The notes beneath the pieces are model-generated. The model ran no database searches and was not told the DNA's origin. It saw only the letters and a list, made by a program, of their open reading frames with translations. Shown here piece by piece: positions 25,802 through 34,389 of a stretch of 64,000 bases of DNA. Position 1 is the first letter of the stretch; each line of letters starts with the position of its first letter. Source of the stretch: Leptospiraceae bacterium (GTDB lineage: Bacteria; Spirochaetota; Leptospiria; Leptospirales; Leptospiraceae); contig JACKPC010000005.1 in the NCBI GenBank assembly GCA_024233835.1, positions 186,001 through 250,000 on the forward strand, read 5' to 3'. The translations under genes were made by a program, and so were the position numbers.

Positions 25802-28561
25802 TTAATTTGCCTTTTGTTTTTTGAATTCATATTTGGACTTCAAAATTTTATGTAAACATAAATGCGACATATAACATTTTGAGCATTTTTCTTTTGAACA
25901 GGTTTTTGGAAGATGATCTGAACGAATTTCATTAGCAGCATCTACAATTAGCTTCTCAGTATGAAGCATTTCTTCATTGCTTAAACGTTTTGGATCCCTA
26001 TCATTATTATCAAGATTATAAAACTCAATATAATCTGCTTTTTCTCCACTGAGTTTTTGATAACCTAATGCATAAATTTTTAATTGCTCCTCATTCACAT
26101 GCAAATAAGCTTCCCTATCGGCTGTTTTGAAATCCACAATAAAAGTTCTTTCACCATCTAAGTCCTGTCTTTTCACTAAATCCATTCTTCCAGTGACTCG
26201 AATTCGATTAGCAAAATCTATTTCAATTTCTTTTTCAGAAAAAAGAATTTTTGAAAAGTCATTATAGTTTTCATCATAGTACCCATTAATTGATTTTATA
26301 GCTTTTTCCTTTAGGTTTTTGTTAATGAGAGGATCTGCATAGGGCAAATAAAAGTTTCCCTCAATCATTTCTGGTAATTCTTTTTTATTGACTTCACCTT
26401 CTGCTTCATAGGTACGATGAATTTTCATAACAATATCATGTAAAGAACGTCCATAACCTAATCGTGGTGAAAGTGGTTGAACAAAACCATAAAAATAAGT
26501 CATTTTATAGCGATAAGGGCAGTGGTAAAAATCACTCAATACGGAAAAGTTTAAAACAATTTCTGGTGGTTCAAGTTTTAAATTAACCAGGTCAGTTCTT
26601 GCCTTGTAATTCATTCTATTATCATATTCAAGAAGGTAAGCCGATTTTTTTGCTTCAATAAGGAAGGTAGAAACTTCTCTGGATTTTCTTTTATCTCCAT
26701 AAATGGCTCTGGTCAAGAAAAGAAATTTCTTTGCTCTGGTAACTGCAACATAAAATAATCTCCTTTCATCCTCCAAATTCCCGGATTCATATCTCTCCTG
26801 ATTTTTCACTAAACTTCTATCTAAGAAATGCCAGACAGAAAGACCACCATGTTTTGCTATGGGAAAATAGTTTTTAGTGAGTGTAGGAACAAATACAACC
26901 GGAAATTCCAGTCCTTTTGATTGGTGAACAGTCATGATTCTCACTGCATCAGGACGTAAATAAACATTTTGTAAATGACCTTCCGGGTAGTAACTTTCTG
27001 CTGTATATTCTAAGAACTTATTAAAATATTTCAACTTATCCGTGGGTCTTGACATGTAATTTATAGATTCAAAATCATCAATAACCTGACTGAACTTTCC
27101 GAGATTATATAAAATAATTTCCAGTTCTGGTTCTTTCTCATTCTCCTCTTCTTTTAATTCTAAATCATCAATGAAATCATGAAATATTTGTTGTAGGTTG
27201 AAAGAATAGTAATGAGCATCTTTCGTAATTTCAATTTTTTCTAATTTATCGATAGCCTCAATAAGTTTTTCATTGTTTAGTTTTTTATATTTAGGTTGTA
27301 AAGACAACCAGAGATTAATTAAATCACTTCTTTCAATCTTCTTTTCTAAAAAGTGATATATGCCTACACAGGCTTTAACTTCAGTAGTATCAAAAAGTTC
27401 ATTAACACCTTCAATTACATAGGGAATACTTAACATATCCAGTGTTTGAATAAGAGAGGCACCTATTTTTTTTATACGAATGAGGATAGCCATATCAGAA
27501 TAGTTCATTCCGGCTTTCTTTAATTCTATTATCCTATCTGCAATAAAACCGAATTCTTGCACATCCGATTCAAATTCTTTATAAACAGTGTCTGCTTCAG
27601 AATACTTAAATTCTTGGTTTTTATACTTCATCTCTTTTGGCATTCTTTCTGCATTTTTATTAATAACACGTTTCGCAATATCTATTATAGCAGAAGAACT
27701 TCTAAAGTTATCTACCAAATAAATAGCTTTTGGTTTGTTATATCTCTCTTTAAAAGTGAGTATATTTTTAATTTCACTTCCTCTCCATTGATAAATGGTT
27801 TGATCATCATCCCCAACAACACAAATATTGGCTCCCAAATCATAAAGAATTCTAATAAGTTTTTCCTGTATTGGGTTAATATCTTGATACTCATCTACAG
27901 TTAAATATTTTACTCTATGCTTTACTTTCTTTTGTAAGGCTGAATCGTTTTTTAAATGATAGATTGCTTTTTCCATTATCATTGTAAAATCTAAATAAAA
28001 TTTTGATTCAAATGTTTTGTTATAATTGATGAGTATTTCTTTAAATTCTTCCGGAAGTGTGTGCTCTTCAATATCACTTTCGCGTAAGATAGACATGAGG
28101 CTTATAAAAATATTTGTATCCAGGTAAGGCTTCATGAATTTACCTGTTGAACTTTTTAGTTTTGTAAAACCAAATTTAGAAGCATTTTTATCAATAAACA
28201 ATTTTGTTCGAACTTCGTTCAAAACTTGATATTTGTTATATTCAGCGTAATGGTCTTGAAGCAAATTTAAACAGAAACCATGAATTGTACCTATATACAT
28301 TTCAGCCATTCCCAGATAATCTTCTCCAAAAGTAGATTTAACTCGTTTATAAATTCTATCTTTTAATTCACCGGCAGCTTTTTCTGTAAATGTAAAGGCA
28401 ACAATATTACCTGGTTTTATATCTTGTTTTTTCTTAAGAATGCTAACAATTCGTTCTGTTACAACTCCGGTTTTTCCAGAACCTGCACAAGCAATGATTT
28501 GCAGGTGCTCATCTAATGTTTCTATTGCTGATTTTTGCTCTTGTGTATAATTTATACTCAT
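25802..28561 (-). CDS. UvrD-like helicase with Cas4-like nuclease domain
   Basis: A 919-residue superfamily 1 helicase. Walker A is ACAGSGKT (residues 24-31), with motif Ia FTFTEKAAGELKDRI, motif II VDEYQD, motif III VVGDDDQTIYQWRG, motif V TVHQSKGLEFPVVF and motif VI FYVAVTRAKKFL. The C-terminal ~200 residues are an AddB/Cas4/RecB-type nuclease: CPYRYKMTYFYGF, IVDFKTADRE, and the terminal cysteines CSKEKCSKCYMSHLC that with the first Cys can hold an iron-sulfur cluster. The layout resembles AdnA/AddA-type end-resection enzymes. It is the first gene of the five-gene operon; it could process DNA ends made by the Res-like nuclease or substitute for host RecBCD. Confidence 0.9.
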   Translation of the reverse strand: MSINYTQEQKSAIETLDEHLQIIACAGSGKTGVVTERIVSILKKKQDIKPGNIVAFTFTEKAAGELKDRIYKRVKSTFGEDYLGMAEMYIGTIHGFCLNLLQDHYAEYNKYQVLNEVRTKLFIDKNASKFGFTKLKSSTGKFMKPYLDTNIFISLMSILRESDIEEHTLPEEFKEILINYNKTFESKFYLDFTMIMEKAIYHLKNDSALQKKVKHRVKYLTVDEYQDINPIQEKLIRILYDLGANICVVGDDDQTIYQWRGSEIKNILTFKERYNKPKAIYLVDNFRSSSAIIDIAKRVINKNAERMPKEMKYKNQEFKYSEADTVYKEFESDVQEFGFIADRIIELKKAGMNYSDMAILIRIKKIGASLIQTLDMLSIPYVIEGVNELFDTTEVKACVGIYHFLEKKIERSDLINLWLSLQPKYKKLNNEKLIEAIDKLEKIEITKDAHYYSFNLQQIFHDFIDDLELKEEENEKEPELEIILYNLGKFSQVIDDFESINYMSRPTDKLKYFNKFLEYTAESYYPEGHLQNVYLRPDAVRIMTVHQSKGLEFPVVFVPTLTKNYFPIAKHGGLSVWHFLDRSLVKNQERYESGNLEDERRLFYVAVTRAKKFLFLTRAIYGDKRKSREVSTFLIEAKKSAYLLEYDNRMNYKARTDLVNLKLEPPEIVLNFSVLSDFYHCPYRYKMTYFYGFVQPLSPRLGYGRSLHDIVMKIHRTYEAEGEVNKKELPEMIEGNFYLPYADPLINKNLKEKAIKSINGYYDENYNDFSKILFSEKEIEIDFANRIRVTGRMDLVKRQDLDGERTFIVDFKTADREAYLHVNEEQLKIYALGYQKLSGEKADYIEFYNLDNNDRDPKRLSNEEMLHTEKLIVDAANEIRSDHLPKTCSKEKCSKCYMSHLCLHKILKSKYEFKKQKAN

Positions 28562-28748
28562 TGCTGCATTGTCCTTCGATTTTTAGCATTCCTTGAAAGA
28601 GTATATAGATAAATTCTACTTTCTTTGCTTTGTAATTATTAGAAATACCGTTTTATCTGCCATAATCTTTCAAAATCATAGCAAATAACAAATAAGGCTA
28701 AATTGCAACTAAAAAAAGTGAGAAGGTAAAAATGACGCAGGAAGAGGA

Positions 28749-29081
28749 TTACTTATATTTTTCTTTCAATGCCTTAATAATATCTTTTAATGTATCTAAA
28801 AGCTTTGGATCTTTCCGAACTTCTTGAAATAGTTCAATTTCTTCAACGGTTAAGGACTCAGTATTTTTCCATTCAATCATCTCGCCCTCTCCCTTCATTA
28901 GCCAATCGAGATTAATTCCCTTTTCTCTATGGAGCCTGTAAACAACCTCAGCGGGTAAAGATTTTATTTTTCCGTTTACGGTTTCGCTCAAAGTAGAGGG
29001 GGGAATATTAAATTCTCTTGAAAAACCTCTTTGTGTTACCCCCAGATGGGAAAACAGCTCTTTATATTGTTCTTTTTTCAT
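28749..29081 (-). CDS. HTH transcriptional regulator (Cro/CI-like)
   Basis: A DNA-binding protein of about 110 residues. The HTH is LGVTQRGFSREFNIPPSTLSE (first ~35 residues), and the following LDWLMKGEGEM is the signature of phage-repressor-like proteins of the CI/Bet1 group. I take the ATG at 29081 (MKKEQYKELF) rather than the frame start at 29102. A short palindrome TCGT-ATA-ACGA (29088-29098) lies just upstream and could be its own operator. It is 187 bp upstream of the UvrD-like gene on the same strand and is the obvious candidate to control the operon. Confidence 0.75.
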   Translation of the reverse strand: MKKEQYKELFSHLGVTQRGFSREFNIPPSTLSETVNGKIKSLPAEVVYRLHREKGINLDWLMKGEGEMIEWKNTESLTVEEIELFQEVRKDPKLLDTLKDIIKALKEKYK

Positions 29082-29233
29082 AAAAATTCGTATAACGATC
29101 AATTTTTATCTTTACCGTATGTGTAGCGAATATAAAGATAGTCATATCACCAACCCAAGCATTTCACCTGAATAAGTGCAGCGTCAAGCACTTTGCCAGT
29201 TGGGAGGCTTGGAGATTTACAAGGAGCATTGTT

Positions 29234-29491
29234 ATGCAACACTACGAAGTAGAAGCCACGGTCGGCGAGGATGGAACCCTTACCACCAAGCTACCGCAGG
29301 CCATAGAACCCGGAACCTACACCGTTGTCGTGGTTTTCGAGGATGAACCTAACGTAAATGAAGAAGAACGTGAGACAGAACTGGAAATCCGCCTCAAGCG
29401 TATGGAAGAAAACCCTCATCCCGGTTTTACAAGGGAAGAAGTAGAAAGGGATTTGAATGGGAGTCTTCAGGGGGTTTCTCATGGAAAATGA
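29234..29491 (+). CDS. Antitoxin-like protein
   Basis: An 85-residue acidic protein starting with a beta-strand segment (MQHYEVEATVGEDGTLTTKL, then PQAIEPGTYTVVVVFED) that looks like the AbrB-like or DUF-type domain of small antitoxins, followed by a helical toxin-binding tail (LKRMEENPHPGFTREEVERD). AAGGAG before the ATG is a good ribosome site. The ParE-type toxin frame starts 11 bp before its stop, the classic TA overlap. Confidence 0.75.
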   Translation: MQHYEVEATVGEDGTLTTKLPQAIEPGTYTVVVVFEDEPNVNEEERETELEIRLKRMEENPHPGFTREEVERDLNGSLQGVSHGK

Positions 29492-29810
29492 AGACAAAAA
29501 GGAAGAGACTTACCGGTTTGAACCGGAAGCCAAGAAAGACCTGGAAGATTCCTATCTCTGGTATGAGAAACAGAGAGAAGGTTTGGGCTTAGAATTTGCT
29601 AACGAGGTTTTTGATGCAGCCGAAAAGCTGGGAAAAAAGAGGGGAGAGAGCACTGTAGAAACGCATAGCAATGCATCTCCTACTGTGAAGAAAACAAAAT
29701 TGAAGCGTTTTCCTTTCTCCCTCTACTATGTTCTCAAAGAAACCCTGATTTCGATAGTTGCCGTCTGGCATGACAGGCGAAACCCGGAATCCTTGAAAAA
29801 CAGAAAATAA
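29481..29810 (+). CDS. ParE/RelE-family toxin
   Basis: A 109-residue toxin (ATG at 29481; the frame also extends to an upstream ATG at 29457). FEPEAKKDLEDSYLWYEKQ and LKRFPFSLYYVLKE followed by ISIVAVWHDRRNPES are family hallmarks. Between them, residues about 50-70 (GESTVETHSNASPTVKK) look unlike the usual ParE sequence and may be a patch of frame-shifted or replaced sequence. ParE toxins poison gyrase, whereas RelE toxins cut ribosomal mRNA; ParE is more likely here. The 300 bp after it (to 30109) hold only repeats. Confidence 0.78.
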   Translation: MENEDKKEETYRFEPEAKKDLEDSYLWYEKQREGLGLEFANEVFDAAEKLGKKRGESTVETHSNASPTVKKTKLKRFPFSLYYVLKETLISIVAVWHDRRNPESLKNRK

Positions 29811-29981
29811 AATAAATAATCTACCCTTCGACGCGCCGTTGGCTTGCTCAGGGCGGCGCCCTTTTTTTTCAAGTCTATACTATCGATTGCTGAGCGTGCT
29901 TCGATACTAAATTTATTGCAAAAGCAATAAATTTCACTCAGCAACCGCTCAATAGGGTGGCCCAGCGGCTTAGTTGTTGCA

Positions 29982-30109
29982 GAGCCTTTCTAAATAAAAA
30001 AAGCCTCCTTTTCAGTGATTAGTATTTAGATATTAGGGATTAGTAATAGTTCCAGAGCATGTTTTCCTTTTGGAAAGCCATGCTTCCAAGTAAAATTCCT
30101 AATTCCTAA
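29982..30109. repeat. Second dispersed repeat, copy B, abutting the CRISPR
   Basis: Shares GAGCCTTTCTAAATAAAAAA and the TTAGATATTAGGGATTAG segment with 16391-16555, but about 20 bp that form the terminator hairpin are missing. It ends exactly where a truncated CRISPR repeat begins (30110). The stretch 29811-29981 holds no gene, only a GC-rich CGCGCCGTTGG segment and an A/T inverted repeat around AAATTTATTGC-AAAA-GCAATAAATTT. Confidence 0.75.
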
Positions 30110-30439
30110 CTACGAGTCCGATTATCCATTTCCACGGCATATTCTTTAAACTCCTTATATGCCTCTTTGCTAATGTTTCAACACTCTACGAGTCCGATTA
30201 TCCATTTCCACAAGTATATAATATCGAGTTTGTACCCTTCGATAGTTGAGTTTCAACACTCTACGAGTCCGATTATCCATTTCCACAAAGTTTTTTGTCA
30301 ATCACAAAATTGGCACGATAATTGCGTTTCAACACTCTACGAGTCCGATTATCCATTTCCACAAAAATATGGATGACTTATTTGGTAACAAGGTAGATTA
30401 TAGTTTCAACACTCTACGAGTCCGATTATCCATTTCCAC
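30110..30439 (-). CRISPR. Orphan CRISPR array: one partial and four full repeats, four spacers
   Basis: Four identical 37-bp repeats at 30175-30211, 30250-30286, 30326-30362 and 30403-30439, plus a 26-bp partial repeat at 30110-30135 lacking 11 bp. Spacers of 39, 38, 39 and 40 bp are unrelated to one another. Read on the minus strand, the repeat begins GTGGAAATGG and ends GTGTTGAAAC, a common 3' end for processed crRNAs, so transcription is probably leftward, with the leader at the right and the damaged repeat at the trailer end. No cas gene is in the window, so it depends on cas genes elsewhere or is a relic. Confidence 0.93.
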
Positions 30440-30720
30440 AGCATCGTGGCATGGAGCCATTGTACAATACTCTGAATATAGTATCAAGCACAAATTTTTG
30501 TGTCAAAGTGTACCCTAACCCTTTTTTGACCCGAAAATAGGGTACACTTTTTTTGCCCTCTGTTATAGCGAAAAACGGCCTTTTTTTACCTATTTTGCCG
30601 GGTATTTGTTTAGTAGAATTTTTCAAAAAACTTCTAACCTCCCCCCTTTTTGGAACTAAAAAAGGGTACACTTTTTTGTTTTCGAGACTATAGCAGAAAT
30701 ATTCTGTTATCATGATATAA
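30440..30720 (-). promoter_or_regulatory. Probable CRISPR leader region with repeated motifs
   Basis: AT-rich stretch without a credible gene, at the expected leader side. It holds a 12-bp perfect inverted repeat (AAAGTGTACCCT at 30505-30516 and its complement at 30539-30550) and a third copy of the AGGGTACACTTTTTT motif at 30663. The second and third copies are each followed by a similar CTATAG/TTATAGC segment about 15-25 bp later. These could be binding sites for a host factor or Cas integrase. Confidence 0.45.
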
Positions 30721-30937
30721 ACCCTCTACTATATACGAAAACAAGTTCAATATTTTAAATACTTAAAATTTCAAACAACCATAACCTTAAATACTCATGT
30801 TTTTAGGAAAGCAAGCGAACAAGTAATTGTTTGTATTTAAAGAGAAACTCCTTGTACTGGGAACTTTTTTTTTGATTAAGCTAAAGCCCGAATGGGTATC
30901 CGGGTTTGAGGCATAAGTTATATGAAATTTAGTATCG

Positions 30938-31066
30938 AAGCAAAGCTTCCAATACTTGTAAAACTTGGTTTCCTGCTTTTTCTTTTCTTTATGTAAAGTA
31001 AAGAAAAAGGCAGGGGCAAAAAGAAAAGAAACCCGCTACTCACACGTCCGTGTGTTCGTGCGCTCC
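30938..31066. repeat. Dispersed repeat, copy B, left part (split by IS1182)
   Basis: Matches 16231-16365 of copy A closely, from AAGCAAAGCTTCC to GCGCTCC. It is interrupted at 31066/31067 by the IS1182-family element and resumes at 32856. Between the CRISPR leader and this repeat (30721-30937) I see no gene. Confidence 0.85.
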
Positions 31067-32855
31067 CAGACTGTGTGAAAAGTCTCGTTATTGAATATTT
31101 TTTGTTTGTCAGGAATGTAATGTATATAGAAAATTTCCTTATAACGATAAAGAGTTATAGGTGCAGCTATGAATTATATACAAGGAACTTCTCGAGAACA
31201 GATAGTATTATACAGTGAATGTTTGGATAACGTCATAAAAGAAGATAGTCCGGTAAGGGTTATTGATGCCTATGTTGATAATCTCGATCTTAAAAAATTA
31301 GGTTTTAAAATTCCAAAGTTAGAAACAGGTAAACCACCATATAATCCACATGATTTACTAAAAATATATTTATACGGATATATAGAACGAATCCGAAGTA
31401 GCAGAAAATTAGAGAAGGAATGTAATAGAAACCAGGAACTTAGGTGGTTAACAAAGAATCTCGCCCCGGATTTTAAGACAATAGCTGATTTTCGAAAAAA
31501 TAATAAAGATGGAATAAAAAATATCTTCAAAGAGTTTTTATTCTTTTGCAAGAAAATGAATCTACTAACTCTTTCAATAGTTGGAATTGATGGAACGAAG
31601 CTAAGAGCACAGAACGGACAAAATAATGTATTTAAAAGAGAGCGTATTGAAAATATCGAGCAAAATATAAAATCCAAAATACAGGAATATTTGGAGGAAT
31701 TAGAATTGAATGATATTTCCGAAGCAAATGAACTAAATCTTAAAGATGGAGATGAAGCCAGGGATGTATTAAATAAACTAAAAAGACTAACGAAATACAA
31801 TGATAAAGTGAAAGGGATTCGGGAATTATTTGAAAACGACCCGGAACTACAGGTCTATTTTGCTAACGACACAGATTCAAGATTTCAAAGTGACAAAGGA
31901 AAAATTCGTCCTGGATATAATGCCCAAACTGCAGTGGATAATACAAATAAGTTGATTATTGCAAATGATGTATCGCAAAAGTCAAATGACCTGGAACAAA
32001 TGACTCCTATGATTGAAAAAGTCCAGTCGATAAAAGAAGAACTTAAAATAGAAAATGAGACAAATGCAGTAATGGATTCCGGATATTTTAGTGAAAAAGA
32101 AATAATGAATAATAAAGATAAATCGGGGATAAATATTATAGTACCAGATACCAAATCTGCACTGGATAGTAATAATAAGCGTGAATGTAAAAGTAATCCT
32201 GATAAACTTCCTGCAAAAGGATATGAAATCCAGGATTTTGTTTATGATAAAGAGCGGGATATATACGTATGTCCGGCAGGAAAAGAATTAAATAGACAAA
32301 ATGAAAATCCAAGACAGACGTCATACGGGATTTATGTAAATGAGTATAAATGTAAGGAATGTAAAGATTGTTTTCATAGAGCAAAATGTACCAATAGTAA
32401 AACTGGACGAACTATTCGGGTCTCGATAAACCGAGAGACAATGGATGATTTTAAAAAAGAGATGGGGAACGAGGAAAATAAAAAGCTAATTCGTAAACGT
32501 AAGGAGATTGTGGAACACCCATTTGGCACTATAAAGAGAAATTTGGGGTTCACTTACTTTATACAAAAAGGAATTAGAAGCGTTCAGGCCGAATTTAGTT
32601 TCATATGTTTTGCTTATAATTTTAAAAGAGTCATAAATATTCTGGGAATAAGGGCTTTTATAGATGCTGTAAATGCAAAATAGTAGGAATAATAGATTTT
32701 TATTTGATGGATAGCAATGAATTTTCTCTCTTTTATGACTTATAGTAAATTTATTTACTAAAAACCAATTTGGAATGATTGGTTTTTAGTTTTTTTAGTA
32801 AGAACCGAGTTCGTCAATATCTACAGGTTTTTTTTGCTCACTTTTCACACAGTCT
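31067..32855 (+). mobile_element. IS1182-family insertion sequence, complete
   Basis: A ~1.79-kb element with 16-bp perfect terminal inverted repeats AGACTGTGTGAAAAGT (31068-31083; complement at 32840-32855). CTCC at 31063-31066 and 32856-32859 is a 4-bp target duplication. The uninterrupted copy A (16231) shows the original target, GCGCTCCGGGC, with one CTCC. One extra C (31067) lies between the left duplication and the inverted repeat. It contains a single intact transposase gene. Confidence 0.92.
31169..32683 (+). CDS. IS1182-family transposase
   Basis: A DDE transposase of 504 residues, full length for the family. The N-terminal DUF772-like part includes PYNPHDLLKIYLYGYIERIRS and FKTIADFRKNN. 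The catalytic acids are probably in GIDGTKLRAQNGQ, NDTDSRFQSDKGKIRPGYNAQ and EIVEHPFGTIKRNLGF. A zinc-knuckle-like cysteine cluster (YVCPAGKEL, YKCKECKDCFHRAKC) precedes the last motif. The frame is intact, so the element may be active. It lies within matched terminal inverted repeats. Confidence 0.93.
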   Translation: MNYIQGTSREQIVLYSECLDNVIKEDSPVRVIDAYVDNLDLKKLGFKIPKLETGKPPYNPHDLLKIYLYGYIERIRSSRKLEKECNRNQELRWLTKNLAPDFKTIADFRKNNKDGIKNIFKEFLFFCKKMNLLTLSIVGIDGTKLRAQNGQNNVFKRERIENIEQNIKSKIQEYLEELELNDISEANELNLKDGDEARDVLNKLKRLTKYNDKVKGIRELFENDPELQVYFANDTDSRFQSDKGKIRPGYNAQTAVDNTNKLIIANDVSQKSNDLEQMTPMIEKVQSIKEELKIENETNAVMDSGYFSEKEIMNNKDKSGINIIVPDTKSALDSNNKRECKSNPDKLPAKGYEIQDFVYDKERDIYVCPAGKELNRQNENPRQTSYGIYVNEYKCKECKDCFHRAKCTNSKTGRTIRVSINRETMDDFKKEMGNEENKKLIRKRKEIVEHPFGTIKRNLGFTYFIQKGIRSVQAEFSFICFAYNFKRVINILGIRAFIDAVNAK

Positions 32856-32881
32856 CTCCGGGCCGCCGTCCGTGGCGGCTC
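32856..32881. repeat. Dispersed repeat, copy B, right part
   Basis: Continues copy B beyond the IS: CTCCGGGCCGCCGTCC. Its final hairpin is GCCGCC-GTCCGT-GGCGGC, where copy A has GCAGCC-GTCCGT-GGCTGC, a compensated base-pair change. The following 32882-33139 contains no gene that I can support. Confidence 0.8.
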
Positions 32882-33139
32882 TGTACCTCTCCCTATCTTT
32901 CAGAATTAGAAAGATCCACCTAACCACATCCCTCTCCGTACTTCGACAGTGGTTGGTGAGCGGAGCCGAACCACAGTAACCAGGAAAGGGATAGATCGGC
33001 ATAGTATCAAAACAACATAGCCCACCAAATAAGACCTCCCCCTGCCCTGTGAATGAGCGAAGCGAGAGAACGAATTAGGGAAGGGGGAAAGAGGGGCTTA
33101 GGTAAAAAGCTAACCGCTGTTTAGCTGACAGCTAATAGG

Positions 33140-33722
33140 CTAATCGCTGGCCACTTTTTTAAAAAACTTTTCCAAATAGGCTTCCCGGAGTTCGGTAGCA
33201 GTGGAAATGGCCTGAATGGAAAGATTCATTTTCTTTAAATTGATCGCAGTCCTGAGTTTACCTTTATGCTCGGCTCTTTCTGCGCGTTTTCGCTCTTTCT
33301 CAATTTTTTTCTCTGCCAGAAGGCGTTCCTGTTGTATTCCTTTTTCTATTCCTTTTTCTATTCCCTCTTCAATTCCTGCTTCAAAACCGCTCTTCCTCCC
33401 CTCTTTATAAGCATAGTCTTTCATAGCCTCATAATCACGAGCGGCTTTCAGGCGCATTTCATAGTAATTCCGGGTCTTGTTGTCCAGAGAAATATCCTGA
33501 AGAGCTTCAACAGCCTCTCGAATTACAGGGTTTTTGATTTTTAAATCGCTCATCTCTCTTTCCTTTAGCTGTCCCGCTTCTCGTAAAAGGTATACCCAGT
33601 TTTCCAGTTCTGTCTCAAGGGTTTCAAGATTCCCTTTGAACCTGGGTAGTTCTATTATATGAATTTCAAGGTCCTTCGTCAAGTGTATTTCAGGACTGTC
33701 TTTTTCCAGTAGCCGGAAACTG
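33140..33722 (-). pseudogene. Truncated Rpn/PD-(D/E)XK transposase-family remnant
   Basis: The C-terminal ~190 residues of an Rpn-type protein. The frame runs upstream of the TTG at 33682 to about 33720 (SFRLLEKDSPEIHLTKDLEI), where it meets a 17-bp piece of a dispersed repeat. It matches the 15364 remnant through KTRNYYEMRLKAARDYEA and REAYLEKFFKK but lacks about 115 N-terminal residues, including all of the nuclease site. A run of GIEEGIEKGIEKGIQ (33330-33390) is a repeat tract in the coiled coil. Inactive as a nuclease. Confidence 0.75.
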
Positions 33723-33760
33723 GATTAGTAATAGTTCCACCCCTCATTCCTCACCCCGAT

Positions 33761-33942
33761 TACGCCCACCATGGGCAAATACAATGACTTGCTTATATTG
33801 ATGTTCTTCATCAACTATAGAAACAATAGGTTTTAGTATATCTTCCGGTAAGTCCTTAAGTTCAAATACATGCTGTAAATTCAATCCATTTTGGCTCAGT
33901 ATGGAATCAATAAAAGGTTCTGCTTGATAAGGAATCATAGGT
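33761..33942 (-). pseudogene. Duplicated 5' fragment of the QueG-like gene
   Basis: About 180 bp with about seven differences from 36381-36562, the first ~60 codons of the QueG-like gene (offset exactly 2620 bp, no indels). It encodes the N-terminus up to VIVFAHGG and then runs into unrelated sequence. It has no iron-sulfur domain and cannot be functional. The two copies are direct repeats flanking the fragment-rich zone 33943-36380. Confidence 0.9.
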
Positions 33943-34062
33943 GGTTCTATTCTCGAATCCTATACAGGAGAAGTGAAGTTTACTTTCTTCCTATAATTTC
34001 CCGAAACGGGTAGCTATAAACAACCAAATTGAAGTAGAGATGCCCGGTAAAGGAAAGGGGGT

Positions 34063-34260
34063 TTATATATACACAGAAAGCGTTTGCTGTAAATGATTCA
34101 CAAATTCTTCAACTCTTTCTTTCGGAGAAATTAGGCGACAGTTGTGCTTATAATTAATGATTGCATTATAAAACTCTCTATATCTCCAGGTATTTACTTC
34201 TAAAATATATGTATCTTCTTTTTCTTCTAGGATTTTTAGCGGTAAAAAAAACAGAAATTC
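34063..34260 (-). pseudogene. Possible WYL-domain C-terminal fragment
   Basis: Minus-strand frame ending at 34063 that reads KILEEKEDTYILEVNTW, then REFYNAIINYKHNCRLISPKE and RVEEFVNHLQQTL. The pattern (beta strand, helix, strand ending in a position effect such as CRLISPKE, final helix) resembles the C-terminal part of WYL regulators found in defense loci. No start and no HTH part are present, so this is a fragment; the family call is tentative. Confidence 0.35.
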
Positions 34261-34389
34261 TGTGCCTGAAGAACGAGTTTTGGAGTTAGCAAAAAAATAT
34301 GGAATTATAGAAAAAGAAAGCGTCTTTATGCATTACGAGAAAGAAAAAGGTTGATTATAAATCCGCATAGTATCAAAGTTTGTTCTGTT

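Noticed and set aside
27557..27904. Frames antisense to the UvrD-like gene
   Set aside because: They lie within conserved helicase motifs on the other strand and have no independent support.
16619..28561. Assignment of the five-gene operon to BREX, DISARM or a plain type III restriction system
   Set aside because: No pglZ, brxL or DUF1998-type gene is visible, and a plain type III system has only adjacent mod and res genes. The Res and Mod-like parts alone fit type III.
30167..30518. Plus-strand frames across the CRISPR array with repeated FQHSTSPIIHFHK
   Set aside because: They are translations of the 37-bp CRISPR repeats; the repeated peptide follows from the repeat, not from a gene.
30426..30713. 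A 95-codon minus-strand frame beside the CRISPR
   Set aside because: It spans the leader region and ends inside a CRISPR repeat, has no family match by eye, and its Lys/Phe-rich sequence reflects the repeated AT motifs.
31270..31800. Long antisense frame (176 codons) in the transposase gene
   Set aside because: Antisense shadow of an AT-rich gene; the plus-strand frame has all IS1182-family motifs and correct terminal repeats.
34262..34345. Short plus-strand frame ending KKYGIIEKESVFMHYEKEKG before the Uma2-type gene
   Set aside because: Only about 28 codons with a GTG start and no ribosome site; possibly a relic but not supportable as a gene.
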